Below the pieces are notes generated by a model, which saw only the letters and a list, made by a program, of their open reading frames with translations, was not told the DNA's origin and ran no database searches. This document shows positions 8,538 to 17,355 of a DNA stretch of 64,000 nucleotides, piece after piece. This DNA comes from Paenibacillus artemisiicola (GTDB taxonomy: Bacteria > Bacillota > Bacilli > Paenibacillales > Paenibacillaceae): the NCBI RefSeq assembly GCF_017652985.1, contig NZ_JAGGDJ010000002.1, positions 248,001-312,000 on the forward strand. The letters run 5' to 3'. The position numbers and the translations under genes are program-made. How positions within the stretch are numbered: the stretch's first letter is position 1; each line of letters opens with the position of its first letter.

Positions 8538-9854
8538 TTAATTCTTCACGTAGACCCGGAAATAATCGAGGCTGAACTTCGCCGGGAACGTGGCGGCGGT
8601 CGGATTGCTGTTCGGGCTGCCGCCGATCGCCAGGTTGATCAGCACTTGCGGCGCAGGGCCGAACCAAGCGAAGTTGGAGCCTTTGACCATCGTGCCGTCG
8701 ACCCACTTCTGGATTTCGCCTTCTTTCCAGACGAGCGAGTACGTATGGTAATCGGCCGAGAAATCGGTGCCCGGATGCCAGACCCATTGATTCGTCATGA
8801 TGTTGTAGTAATTGTCGCCGACGCCGGAGCCGTGATCGTAGCCGGTCCAGTCGTAGTGGTTCTGCGTCGGGGAGTTGAAGAATTCGAAGATGTCGATTTC
8901 GGACGCGGTCGAGCCCGTTCCGCCGGGCGAGTACATCCAGAAGGCCGGCCAGGTGCCGACGCCGTTCGGGATCTTGGCGCGCAGCTGGAAGACGTACGTC
9001 TTGCCGTTCGACGGATAGAACGTCTCCTTCGTCGTGATTTGGCCGCTGCTGATGCCGCCGTCATAGACGCCGCCGAGATTCGCGACGGCCGTCAAGTCGA
9101 GCGAATTGGCGGTCAGCGCGTGATTCGTCGCATTGATCGGCTGGTAGCGCTGCCACTCGTTGTTGATGACCGTCGTGCCCGCGATGCCGTAGGCATTGAA
9201 ATTGGTCGAGAGGGAGGCCAGGCTGTTTACGTTGCGCGAGGTGCCGAACGAATAGTCCTTGTAGAGCGTATAGCCGGCCAGACTCGGACCTTCGGACGAG
9301 ACCGGCGACGTGCCGTCCGAGACGATCAGCTGCGGCGCGTTGGCGCCTTCCTTGGACGCGAAAGCGACCTCGCTTCCGGCCGCGGCCTTCAAAATGACCG
9401 AGTACGTGCCGTTCGCCGTGACGAGCGCGTTCACGCGGAACGAGTACGTCGTGCCGGCGACGAAGGTCGTGTTCTTGGAATCCAGCAGCGTGCCGACGGC
9501 GGGCTGATTATTCCAGGCCAGGTTGGACTCCGTCCACGTAGTGTTGCCGGTTCCCGCGTATGCGCCTACCGTTGCCGTCCCGCCGGTGACGCAGGTTACC
9601 TTCAGGATCGCGTCCTGAATCGTGCCCGCGCCCCCGGCCGTGAATTTCAAATACGCTTTCTTATCCTGCGAGCCGTAGACGGACAAGCTCGTCGCGGAGC
9701 TGCCCATGAACGTCGTGCCCCACATCCAAGCATCGTCGGAAGCGGTGAAGGAGAGCGATTTGGCGTTGGCATCGTTGCCGAAAGCGATGAACAGCACGGC
9801 CGCCATGACGGCCGCCAAGAAGAGCTGAAACGCAGGCTTCAACCTGTTGGTCAT
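8538..9854 (-). CDS. Secreted GH16 family beta-glucanase with N-terminal beta-sandwich domain
   Basis: This 438-residue exported glycosidase starts at ATG 9854, 7 nt after AGGAGG. Its signal peptide (MTNRLKPAFQLFLAAVMAAVLF...ANA) runs to about residue 30. Residues about 31-175 form a DNRLRE/CBM96-like beta-sandwich (TWTESNLAWNNQPAVGTLLDS is typical). The GH16 catalytic domain follows, with the signature EIDIFE; Glu319 is the likely nucleophile and Glu324 the acid/base. WPAFWMYSPGG and the C-terminal DYFRVYVKN are usual for laminarinase-type GH16 enzymes. Likely substrates are beta-1,3 or mixed-linkage glucans or algal galactans; the sequence alone does not decide. It is monocistronic and faces the AKR pseudogene. 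Confidence 0.92.
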   Translation of the reverse strand: MTNRLKPAFQLFLAAVMAAVLFIAFGNDANAKSLSFTASDDAWMWGTTFMGSSATSLSVYGSQDKKAYLKFTAGGAGTIQDAILKVTCVTGGTATVGAYAGTGNTTWTESNLAWNNQPAVGTLLDSKNTTFVAGTTYSFRVNALVTANGTYSVILKAAAGSEVAFASKEGANAPQLIVSDGTSPVSSEGPSLAGYTLYKDYSFGTSRNVNSLASLSTNFNAYGIAGTTVINNEWQRYQPINATNHALTANSLDLTAVANLGGVYDGGISSGQITTKETFYPSNGKTYVFQLRAKIPNGVGTWPAFWMYSPGGTGSTASEIDIFEFFNSPTQNHYDWTGYDHGSGVGDNYYNIMTNQWVWHPGTDFSADYHTYSLVWKEGEIQKWVDGTMVKGSNFAWFGPAPQVLINLAIGGSPNSNPTAATFPAKFSLDYFRVYVKN

Positions 9855-10171
9855 GTCAATTCCTCCTATTCGAGATGGATAATCGCCGAACGGTTGCGCA
9901 AGTTCGCCTCCTTTCCGAAGTCGAATGCTCGCTGGTCGACCATGATGCCATGAACGGGAAGCACGTCTAGTGTATACGAAGCGGGGCGGAGAAGCAGCGA
10001 TATAATGTGACTTTATTGACGTTTTTGATACAACATGGAAGGCGCGGGCCGCCGCATTCGGGCAGCCGCCGGGGAACATAGGCAAGCGAACATCCCGCCA
10101 GGCAAGGCGGTTTCCGTTATACAACCTTGAATAATCCGTTCGATTCCGTTATAGGTATAACTGAATATTGC
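9855..10171. other. Intergenic region between GH16 and PAS kinase genes
   Basis: This divergent control region holds the GH16 ribosome site at its left end. No protein gene, RNA gene or strong hairpin is visible. A TATAAT at 10001-10006 lacks a matching -35 element on the plus strand. Confidence 0.5.
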
Positions 10172-10180
10172 TGTTATAAT
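10172..10180 (+). promoter_or_regulatory. Extended -10 promoter for the PAS kinase
   Basis: TGTTATAAT combines the TGn extension with a consensus TATAAT (10175-10180). No good -35 is seen, which an extended -10 can tolerate. It lies 55 nt upstream of the chosen ATG at 10235 and downstream of the longer open frame's TTG at 10127, which argues against that longer start. Confidence 0.55.
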
Positions 10181-10234
10181 GCTTTATTAGGTTCATCCTT
10201 TTTAGGAGCTAAACGCCTCAAGCTGGAGGATAAC

Positions 10235-11674
10235 ATGGTATCTCAACTCAAGGATCACAGTCTGTTCATACGCGCATTCGAGACATCTCCGATCGGAATG
10301 GCTCTATTGGCCGCGGATGGCAGCGTGTTGATGACCAACCCGTCTTTATGCCGCATGTTAGGCTATAACGAAAGCGAATTAATCAAGCTTGGCGTTTCCT
10401 CCGGCACCCATCCTGACGATTTAGAGGCGGATCGGCATTTATGGCGTCAATTGGTACGGGGCGAAAGGGAGGGCTATCGGCTCGAAAAACGATATGTGCA
10501 TCAATCCGGGTCCGTCACGTGGGGGGACCTGCACGTGACGGTAGAAAGGAATTTCCGGGGAATCCCCGGGGATGACCTATTCATTGCCCATCTCATCGAT
10601 ATCACCGAACAAAAAAAGAAGGAAGAAGAGTTCAAGAAGATCGAAGAGCTGCACAACCTGATATCCGAACATTCGCAAGACGTTATTTTGCGTTTAACGC
10701 CCGAAGGAATGATAGCCTATGTCTCGCCTGCCATCCGCAGCCAGCTCGGCTATGAGCCGGAAGAACTGATCGGGCAATATGCCTATGAATATTGGCATCC
10801 GGAAGATCAGAAAGGCGGCTGGTTAAGGCGGGGGAATACGGATCAAGCGGATAGCCGGATCTTCGTCTATCGTCTTCGGCATAAGAACGGCCATTATATC
10901 TGGCAAGAAGCGCATTCCAAAAAAATAAGGAACGCGGCGGGCGACATTCAACACGTGATCAGCATGGGGCGCGATATTACGGAACGGGTGCATGCCGAAG
11001 CATTAATCCGCAGGTCGGAGAAGCTGTCCGTCATCGGCGAACTCGCGGCCGGGATCGCCCATGAAATTCGAAATCCCTTGACCAGCCTGCGCGGATTTGT
11101 GCAGTTGTACCGGAAAGAGGATCTTGAAGGCACAAAAAAACTGCGCAACGATGTCATGCTGGCGGAAATCGATCGCATTAACGAAATCGTGAGCGAGCTA
11201 TTGGTGCTGGCTAAGCCTTCCAACGAGGTCTATGAGCTGCGGGACGTGGCGTCAATATTAAATCACGTGACGCGATTATTCGAAGGGCAGGCAAACCTGT
11301 ACAACGTGCAAATCAAGAAAGAGCTGGATCCCGATATTCCGCTTATTCTGTGTCAAAGCAGCATCAATCAAGTCTTTATCAACGTGCTGAAGAATGCCAT
11401 CGAATCCATGCCCGCCGGCGGAGAAGTGACCATAAGCGCCAAACGAACGCGCGATTGCCTGACCATTCGAATCCAAGACGCGGGATACGGCATCCCGCAG
11501 GAGGAAATCGCGAAGATCGGCAACCCGTTTTATACGACGAAGGAATCGGGAACGGGGCTCGGATTGATGGTGTCCATGCGGATCGTTCAAAATCATCGGG
11601 GGACGATGCGTATCGAAAGCGAAGTGGAGAAAGGGACGATGGTGGAAGTCGTATTGCCGATTTCTTTCGAATAG
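10235..11674 (+). CDS. Cytoplasmic PAS-PAS sensor histidine kinase (sporulation-kinase type)
   Basis: The 479-residue protein has no membrane segments. PAS1 spans about residues 10-125 and PAS2 about 138-252. HisKA carries the phosphoacceptor His276 in AAGIAHEIRNPLTSLRGF, and HATPase_c follows (NVLKNAIESMPAGGEV, DAGYGIPQEE, GTGLGLMVS). The HEIRNPLTSLRGF sequence and domain order match the KinA/KinE-like kinases that feed phosphate into the Spo0 phosphorelay. That role is an inference; no response regulator gene lies nearby, as is usual for such orphans. The start at ATG 10235 is preceded by TGGAGGA (10224-10230) and agrees with the promoter at 10172. Confidence 0.9.
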   Translation: MVSQLKDHSLFIRAFETSPIGMALLAADGSVLMTNPSLCRMLGYNESELIKLGVSSGTHPDDLEADRHLWRQLVRGEREGYRLEKRYVHQSGSVTWGDLHVTVERNFRGIPGDDLFIAHLIDITEQKKKEEEFKKIEELHNLISEHSQDVILRLTPEGMIAYVSPAIRSQLGYEPEELIGQYAYEYWHPEDQKGGWLRRGNTDQADSRIFVYRLRHKNGHYIWQEAHSKKIRNAAGDIQHVISMGRDITERVHAEALIRRSEKLSVIGELAAGIAHEIRNPLTSLRGFVQLYRKEDLEGTKKLRNDVMLAEIDRINEIVSELLVLAKPSNEVYELRDVASILNHVTRLFEGQANLYNVQIKKELDPDIPLILCQSSINQVFINVLKNAIESMPAGGEVTISAKRTRDCLTIRIQDAGYGIPQEEIAKIGNPFYTTKESGTGLGLMVSMRIVQNHRGTMRIESEVEKGTMVEVVLPISFE

Positions 11675-11773
11675 ATGCCGCCGCTCCGGGGGATAACACG
11701 ATCGTCATGCGCGATGACCATTCTTTCCTGCCAGCGCAATCATTGCCCTGGCAAGGCGCGAAGGAGGATAATC

Positions 11774-12754
11774 ATGAAAGCCATTCTTGTAGACGAACAA
11801 ACGAAGCAGCTGTACCTCGGAGAAGCCGACGAGCCGTCCGCGTCCGCCGGCGAGCTGCTCGTCTCCGTCAAAGCGACCGCCCTCAATCGGGCGGACCTGC
11901 TGCAAAAACGCGGGTTGTACCCGCCCCCGCCGGGCGCGTCCGAGATCTTGGGGCTCGAAATGGCGGGGGTTGTCGATAAAGTCGGCGCCGACGTGAAGGG
12001 CTGGGAGCCCGGAGACCGCGTGTTCGGGCTGCTGCCGGGAGGCGGGTACGCGGAACGGGTCGCCATTCCGGCCGGCATGGCGATGCGGATTCCGGACCAT
12101 TTGTCGTTCGAACAGGCGGCGGCGATTCCGGAAGTCTTCCTTACCGCTTATCTGAATCTGTTCGTGCTCGGAGGCTTGCGGGAGGGCCATGACGTATTGA
12201 TCCATGCGGGAGCAAGCGGCGTCGGTACCGCGGCGATTCAGCTCGTGCGCGAAGCGGGTGCCGCATCGATCGTCACCGCCGGCACGCGGGAGAAGCGCGA
12301 CGCGTGTCTGGCGCTCGGCGCCGGTCTGGCGATCGATTACACGGCGGGCCCGTTCGTCCAAGCCGTGCAAGAGGCAACCGAAGGCCGCGGCGTAAACCTC
12401 GTCATGGATTTCATCGGCGCCCCGTATTGGCAGCAAAATATGGCGTCGCTTGCGACGGACGGCAAATTGATCGTGATCGGTACGATGGGCGGAAGCAAAG
12501 TAAACGAGCTCGATCTGGGCTTCTTGCTGCGGAAACGGCTGCAGGTCATCGGCACGGCGCTGCGTTCCCAACCGGTATCGGCCAAGATCGAGCTCACCGA
12601 GCAGTTCGCCCGCTTCGCGATGCCGCGTTTTGCGGACGGACGCCTGAAGCCGATCGTCGACTCCGTATGGGAGCGGGACCAAGCGAACGAAGCCCATGCG
12701 ATGATGGAAAAGAACCAAAATACCGGTAAAATCATTCTTCGCATCCAAGAATAG
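11774..12754 (+). CDS. NAD(P)H:quinone oxidoreductase, PIG3-like MDR family
   Basis: The 326-residue zinc-free medium-chain reductase has an N-terminal GroES-like domain with NRADLLQKRGLYPPPPGASEILGLEMAG, the hallmark of the PIG3/quinone oxidoreductase group. A Rossmann domain follows, with the nucleotide loop HAGASGVGTAAIQ. No Cys ligands for catalytic or structural zinc are visible, consistent with a quinone reductase using NADPH in the cytosol. AAGGAGGATAATC precedes ATG 11774; the longer open frame from 11675 lacks such a site. It probably has its own transcript, closed by the terminator at 12764. Confidence 0.93.
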   Translation: MKAILVDEQTKQLYLGEADEPSASAGELLVSVKATALNRADLLQKRGLYPPPPGASEILGLEMAGVVDKVGADVKGWEPGDRVFGLLPGGGYAERVAIPAGMAMRIPDHLSFEQAAAIPEVFLTAYLNLFVLGGLREGHDVLIHAGASGVGTAAIQLVREAGAASIVTAGTREKRDACLALGAGLAIDYTAGPFVQAVQEATEGRGVNLVMDFIGAPYWQQNMASLATDGKLIVIGTMGGSKVNELDLGFLLRKRLQVIGTALRSQPVSAKIELTEQFARFAMPRFADGRLKPIVDSVWERDQANEAHAMMEKNQNTGKIILRIQE

Positions 12755-12763
12755 GCGCCGGCA

Positions 12764-12793
12764 AACAACATCTCTTCGAGGTGTTGTTTTTTT
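12764..12793 (+). terminator. Rho-independent terminator
   Basis: AACAACATCTC pairs with GAGGTGTTGTT (one G-U) around TTC and is followed by a T run. It closes the quinone reductase gene. Confidence 0.88.
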
Positions 12794-12949
12794 ATGCGAT
12801 CGGCTTTATGGCGGCGAAGCACGATTCTTCGGAATATCGTGACATTTTGATTACAAGTCGGCGAAGCTTTGATCACATCCCTGCCTTATATTGTAAAGCG
12901 GGACAACCGCGCGATGCGCGCTAGCTTGCTCCCGGAAAGGGGTTTTACG

Positions 12950-14440
12950 ATGAAGGGTAAGGGATTGTTCATCGCGCTCGGTCTGATCGGGCTCACGCTC
13001 TCCGCGTGCGCCGGCAATCACGCAGGCGGAGGCACGCCTTCGACGACCGGTCAAGGCGCCGGGAATAACGCCGGAGGAGGAGACGTGAAGGAAGGAAGCG
13101 GACAAGTCCCCGCGAAGGCTGCGAACGACGGGAACGGGGGGCAGAAGGAAGGCGGCGAGCCGACCGGTCCGGTGAAGCTCGTCTTCGCCACGGTCAATCC
13201 GAGCGCGCAGCTGAAGGCGTCCGTGAAGAAGTACGAATCGCTGCATCCGAATACGACGATCGAGCTGACGTATACCCAGACCGAATTCAAGGATATCGAT
13301 TCCCAGGAAGCGAATATCGAGAAATACGTGACGACGACCAACGCGGCGATGCTCGCGGGCAAAGGCCCCGATCTGCTCGAGCTGGACCTGCTGCCGACGG
13401 ACAAATACGCCAACCGGCATCTGCTCGTCGATCTGAACGACATGATGAAGCAGGACGCCTCGTTCGACAAGGCCGATTATTTTGCCAACGTGCTGGACAA
13501 CAGCGAGATCGGCGGAGGGCTGTACGCCATGCCGCTCTCCTTCTATCTGGACGGACTCATCGGCGATGCGGACGCGATTCAGAAGTCCGGCGCGCAGATC
13601 GACGACAAGAACTGGACATGGGACGACTTCTCGGAGATCGCGAAGCAGCTCGCGCAGAAGGACGGCAATAAGACGGTGCTTCTCAGCAGCATGGCGTACA
13701 TGCTCGACGAGATGTTCAGCGAGAATTACCCCCTGTACGTCGATGAGGCGAGCCGGCAAGCGAAGTTCGATTCGCCGGCGTTCACGGGCATGCTGCAGCG
13801 GATCAAGACGATGTTCGACGAAGGGATCGCCAAGCAGGCCGATCGCGGCGTCGGGAAGGGGTCGATTCCTACTTATTTCCAGGAAGTACCCATTCAATCG
13901 TTAAGCGATTATTTGTTCATGATGGATTACTACGACGGACATGCCAAGCTTTATACGAAGCCGCATGCGCCGGAGCTGGGAGCGGGGGGGTACTTCCAGG
14001 CGAACCAGACCGTCGGCATCAACGCGGGCTCGCCCTTCAAGGCGGAAGCCTGGAGGTTCATCGCTTTCCTCGCAGCCGAGGAGGCGGCGACCGTGCCCGC
14101 GGATAACACCGCCTCCAGCTACTCGATCAGCGACATCTCCTTTGCCGGCTTCCCGATCAGCCGGGTTGCCTACGACAAGCAGGTCGAGCAGTTCCGCAAG
14201 GCGGGGACCCTCACCACCGTGCCGAACGGTCCCGCCGACGGCATGACCGTCAAAGCCGACGGAGCGCTGCTCGACCAGCTCGACGACTACTTGACGGGCG
14301 CGGTTCACGCCATCGGCAAACAATCCCGGGTCGGCGAGATCGTCTCCGAAGAAGGCGAGTCCTTCTTCAAGGGCCAGAAATCGGCGGAGGACGTCGCCAA
14401 GCTGATTCAAAACAAAGTCAATTTGTATCTCAATGAATGA
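12950..14440 (+). CDS. Orphan extracellular solute-binding lipoprotein
   Basis: The 496-residue precursor has a lipoprotein signal (GLTLSAC, lipid-bearing Cys20). A low-complexity Gly/Asn/Lys-rich linker runs to about residue 75, followed by a family 1 solute-binding fold (VKLVFATVNPSAQLKASVKKYESLHPNTTIELTY; later NQTVGINAGSPFKAEAWRFIAFLAAEEA). It should hang on the outer face of the membrane and deliver a ligand, probably a sugar, to an ABC importer. No permease or ATPase gene is adjacent, so its partner is elsewhere or it has become a sensor. AAAGGGG precedes ATG 12950; a longer frame from 12869 would bury the signal peptide. Confidence 0.9.
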   Translation: MKGKGLFIALGLIGLTLSACAGNHAGGGTPSTTGQGAGNNAGGGDVKEGSGQVPAKAANDGNGGQKEGGEPTGPVKLVFATVNPSAQLKASVKKYESLHPNTTIELTYTQTEFKDIDSQEANIEKYVTTTNAAMLAGKGPDLLELDLLPTDKYANRHLLVDLNDMMKQDASFDKADYFANVLDNSEIGGGLYAMPLSFYLDGLIGDADAIQKSGAQIDDKNWTWDDFSEIAKQLAQKDGNKTVLLSSMAYMLDEMFSENYPLYVDEASRQAKFDSPAFTGMLQRIKTMFDEGIAKQADRGVGKGSIPTYFQEVPIQSLSDYLFMMDYYDGHAKLYTKPHAPELGAGGYFQANQTVGINAGSPFKAEAWRFIAFLAAEEAATVPADNTASSYSISDISFAGFPISRVAYDKQVEQFRKAGTLTTVPNGPADGMTVKADGALLDQLDDYLTGAVHAIGKQSRVGEIVSEEGESFFKGQKSAEDVAKLIQNKVNLYLNE

Positions 14441-14589
14441 GAACGCGAGCGGAGGTTAACGAAAAGCAAGCGAAAGGCGGCCGATCGGCATGACCGGCTG
14501 TTCGGGTTCGTTCGGTAACGGACGGTCTAACGGCGCACCTCTCCTTTGTGATAAAATGGCGTTATCACGAACAAACGGAGGGCAATGCG

Positions 14590-15336
14590 GTGACAATCGG
14601 ATCTCAAAACGACGTGGACGGTCTGAAGGAAATCGGCAAAATCGTGGCCATGACGATACGCGAAATGAAACGAAGCGTACGTCCCGGAATGACGACGCGG
14701 GAATTGGACGCCATCGGAGGGCAGATCTTGGATCAGCACGGAGCCGTGTCCGCGCCGAGATCAACGTATCGTTTCCCCGGCCATACGTGCATCAGCGTGA
14801 ACCATGAAGTCGCGCACGGCATACCGGGGGATCGCAAAATTCAACCGGGCGATTTAATCAACATCGACGTCTCGGCCGAGCTTGGCGGGTATTTCGCGGA
14901 TGCGGGGCACTCGTTTCCAATGGCTCCGTACGATCCGGCATTAACGCGCCTCTGCCAATACGCGCACGATACGATGATGAAGGTGATTGCTTCCCTCAGG
15001 CACGGCGTGAGATTGAACGAAATCGGCAGGATGATTCAGTTCGAGGCGCAAAAGGGCGGCTATAACGTGATTAAGAATCTGTGCAGTCACGGGATCGGCC
15101 GAGCCTTGCACGAGGCTCCGCAAGAAATTCTTCCCTACTATAACAAGCACGATAAACGCGTCCTGAAAGAGGGCATGGTCATTACGATCGAGCCGTTCTT
15201 ATCCACCGGCGCCGGTTATGCCGTCGAACGGCAGGACGGATGGACGATGGGCGTGCCCGACAATAGCTTCGTGGCCCAGCATGAGCATACGATCATTATT
15301 ACAAAGCATCAGCCCGTGATCGTGACCGTCGCTTAG
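14590..15336 (+). CDS. map: Methionine aminopeptidase, type I
   Basis: The 248-residue cytosolic enzyme removes N-terminal Met from nascent proteins. The pita-bread fold metal ligands are all present: Asp93 (NIDVSAE), Asp104 (YFADAG), His167 (CSHGIG), Glu201 (TIEPFL) and Glu232 (QHEHTI), with substrate His76 (VAHGIPG). The start chosen is GTG 14590, about 7 nt after GGAGG; an in-frame GTG at 14548 has no ribosome site. DNSFVAQHEHT differs slightly from the common DGS..AQFEHT. As it stands alone and not in the ribosomal-protein cluster, it may be a second MetAP of the organism, as in Bacillus (Map/YflG). Confidence 0.95.
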   Translation: MTIGSQNDVDGLKEIGKIVAMTIREMKRSVRPGMTTRELDAIGGQILDQHGAVSAPRSTYRFPGHTCISVNHEVAHGIPGDRKIQPGDLINIDVSAELGGYFADAGHSFPMAPYDPALTRLCQYAHDTMMKVIASLRHGVRLNEIGRMIQFEAQKGGYNVIKNLCSHGIGRALHEAPQEILPYYNKHDKRVLKEGMVITIEPFLSTGAGYAVERQDGWTMGVPDNSFVAQHEHTIIITKHQPVIVTVA

Positions 15337-15377
15337 ACGCGCAAAGGCTGCCGCCAACGCCCGACGAAGCCATAATC

Positions 15378-15406
15378 GCAGCCGATCAATCGATCGGCTG
15401 CTTTTT
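15378..15406 (+). terminator. Rho-independent terminator
   Basis: GCAGCCGATC/GATCGGCTGC is a perfect 10-bp stem with a 4-nt loop and TTTTT after it, ending the aminopeptidase transcript. The rest of the gap to 15571 shows nothing further. Confidence 0.9.
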
Positions 15407-15570
15407 GTTGCTGAGGCATAGCTTTCCGATTCGAGGGCATACTACATCCTAAAAATTGGGATAAGTCCGGGCTTCCGCATAACGCCCTTGCGCGATAAGC
15501 GCGGCTAAGCGAGAACGCCGCAGAACTACCCAATGGCAGTTTGAACAATCGACGAAGTGGAGAACGCCTA

Positions 15571-16512
15571 ATGAAATGGTTATGGATTACGGGCCTTATG
15601 CGGCTCTTGCAGCCGGGCATCGATGACGGGCAGCCCGACGAACAGTTATCCGTGGGGCTTCGCGGGCAGAACGCCGTCGTGATTCATCGTGCCGACTACG
15701 CGTCGCCCGGGTTCACCATGGTGGATTTGGACAAGTTCGACCGGCTTGTCGAGCAGTTGAAGCGGCGGAGCTATGAAGCGCCACGCAACGCGGTCATCGG
15801 CGATCACGGCGGAATCGTAGCCGAACAGCTCGGCTACCGGCTCGACCAGGGGCTGTTTACCGAGAAGTTCTACGCGTACTTCTACGGCACGGGACCATCC
15901 GCGATGGACGCGCCGCTTGCTCCCGTCTATCCGCGGGTGGATCGCGAGCTGCTGGCGGAGATCAAGGAGAAGCCCATTGGCCAATACGCCACGTATTACA
16001 ACAGCCGCAACAAGAACCGTTCGCATAACATCCGGCTGGCGGCGCAGGCGATCAACAATACGGTCATTTTTCCGGGGGAAACCTTCTCGTTCAACAAAGT
16101 CGTCGGCGAGCGCACGAAGGAAAAAGGGTATTTGGAGGCGCCCGTCATCGTGAGAGGCGAATTATCCGAGGGCATCGGCGGCGGGATATGCCAGGTGTCC
16201 TCCACGCTGTTCAATGCGAGCGACCGTGCGGGGCTGCAGATCGTGAAGCGCTATTCGCACAGCCGGAGCGTGCCGTACGTGCGCTCGGGCCGCGACGCGA
16301 CGGTCAGCTGGAACGGGCCCGACTTCGCCTTCGAGAACCAATACAATCAACCGATCCTGATCCGCGCGCTGGCGGTGCCCGGCAAATTGTACGTATCCAT
16401 CTATTCCTCCGACGTCATCGAATACAAACCGCGCAACGTGCCCGGCATGACGTTCGGCGAGCTGCCGGAGGAAGTGCCCGCATCGGCGGGGGACGGCGGG
16501 CGGCTCCCATGA
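15571..16512 (+). CDS. VanW-family protein
   Basis: The 313-residue protein carries the VanW domain at about residues 150-290: NNTVIFPGETFSFNKVVGERT, then GIGGGICQVSSTLFNASDRAGL around residues 200-220, and ENQYNQPILIRA. VanW proteins occur in glycopeptide-resistance operons and, far more often, alone in spore-formers; the biochemical role is not established. No clear signal peptide is visible, only a short apolar start (WLWITGLMRLL). ATG 15571 follows TGGAGA. An upstream TTG at 15541 would add 10 residues without a ribosome site. There is no vancomycin-resistance context here, so resistance should not be inferred. Confidence 0.9.
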   Translation: MKWLWITGLMRLLQPGIDDGQPDEQLSVGLRGQNAVVIHRADYASPGFTMVDLDKFDRLVEQLKRRSYEAPRNAVIGDHGGIVAEQLGYRLDQGLFTEKFYAYFYGTGPSAMDAPLAPVYPRVDRELLAEIKEKPIGQYATYYNSRNKNRSHNIRLAAQAINNTVIFPGETFSFNKVVGERTKEKGYLEAPVIVRGELSEGIGGGICQVSSTLFNASDRAGLQIVKRYSHSRSVPYVRSGRDATVSWNGPDFAFENQYNQPILIRALAVPGKLYVSIYSSDVIEYKPRNVPGMTFGELPEEVPASAGDGGRLP

Positions 16513-16620
16513 GCAAGCCGGGTTAAAATGGGCGATTTACGGCCGCTCTCGATTCCGCCGGTGTCACACTTCCGCTTCGCCTACAATATGATGAGTCTAG
16601 AAATCTAAAGAGGTGAGGCA

Positions 16621-17064
16621 ATGGCAGTCGTAAAAGCCCGGAAACAGGACATCGATATGCTGGCAAGGTTGCTTCGGGCCGAAGCCGAGACCGAAGGCGA
16701 GATGGGCATGCTTCTGGTCGGAAATGTCGGCATTAACCGGATAAGAGGGAATTGCTCCGATTTTAAAGGCATTCGCACGATTCCTCAAATGATCAATCAG
16801 CCGCATGCGTTCGAAGCGCTGCAGCATGGTTTGTATTATCAAGGCGCGCGAGACAGAGAGCGCCGTCTGGCGCAGCGCGCCGTGAACGGGGAGCGGAATT
16901 GGCCGGCCAAATTCTCGCTCTGGTATTTCCGTCCGGGTTCGTTCGAGAATCCCGGGCCGTGTCCGCCGACGTGGTATGATCAGCCGTTCGCGGGACGTTG
17001 GAAGAAGCACTGCTTCTATGAACCGACCGGCGAGGAATGCGAAAACGTATATAATACGTTTTAA
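16621..17064 (+). CDS. cwlJ: Spore cortex-lytic cell wall hydrolase CwlJ
   Basis: The 147-residue single-domain hydrolase matches the SleB/CwlJ catalytic domain: LARLLRAEAETEGEMGMLLVGNVGINRI with the catalytic Glu21, DFKGIRTIPQMINQ, and the C-terminal SLWYFRP...GRWKKHCFYEPTGEECENVYNTF that is characteristic of CwlJ rather than SleB. There is no signal peptide or PG-binding domain, as expected for CwlJ, which is placed in the coat layers by other proteins and degrades cortex during germination. AGAGGTGAGG precedes ATG 16621. CCTACAAT at 16580-16587 resembles a SigE -10 (CATACAAT), but no fitting -35 is seen. Confidence 0.93.
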   Translation: MAVVKARKQDIDMLARLLRAEAETEGEMGMLLVGNVGINRIRGNCSDFKGIRTIPQMINQPHAFEALQHGLYYQGARDRERRLAQRAVNGERNWPAKFSLWYFRPGSFENPGPCPPTWYDQPFAGRWKKHCFYEPTGEECENVYNTF

Positions 17065-17139
17065 TCGGCAATACGTTAAAGCGCGGGCGCTCTCCGAAGC
17101 GGCTTAACGGCAACGGGACGAGAACATCCGCGCCATGCG

Positions 17140-17170
17140 AAAACCGCGTTCGACGCGGTTTTTTTCTTTT
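17140..17170 (+). terminator. Rho-independent terminator
   Basis: AAAACCGCGT/ACGCGGTTTT stem, TCG loop, then a T-rich tail to 17170; it ends the cwlJ transcript. Confidence 0.88.
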
Positions 17171-17315
17171 GTCGCATCAGGCAGCCGTCCGGAATGGATC
17201 GGCTGTCTTTTTCGCGTTAAAGGGCGTTTTCGCTCCGTCCGAAGCGCGATCAACCGTTTAGGTTCCGGTACATAAAGATAAGGCGGGGAGGATAGGGATA
17301 TTTCGCTGGAAACCA

Positions 17316-17345
17316 TTGACATAGTCATTATATGAATAGTAATAT
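17316..17345 (+). promoter_or_regulatory. SigA-type promoter of the padR gene
   Basis: Consensus TTGACA (17316-17321), 18-nt spacer, TAATAT (17340-17345). The predicted transcript start is near 17352, just at the ATG at 17353. Confidence 0.65.
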
Positions 17346-17355
17346 TATGACTATG
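17320..17355. promoter_or_regulatory. Inverted repeat over the padR promoter, likely autoregulatory operator
   Basis: Arms of 14 bp, CATAGTCATTATAT (17320-17333) and ATATTATGACTATG (17342-17355), match with one mismatch around an 8-bp centre. They overlap the -35 end, the spacer and the -10. The ATG...CAT-type half-sites with an 8-bp centre fit known PadR-family sites. Confidence 0.6.

Noticed and set aside
15571-16512. Vancomycin resistance locus
   Set aside because: Only a VanW-family gene is present; vanH/A/X and a VanRS pair are not adjacent, and VanW homologues are common in spore-formers.
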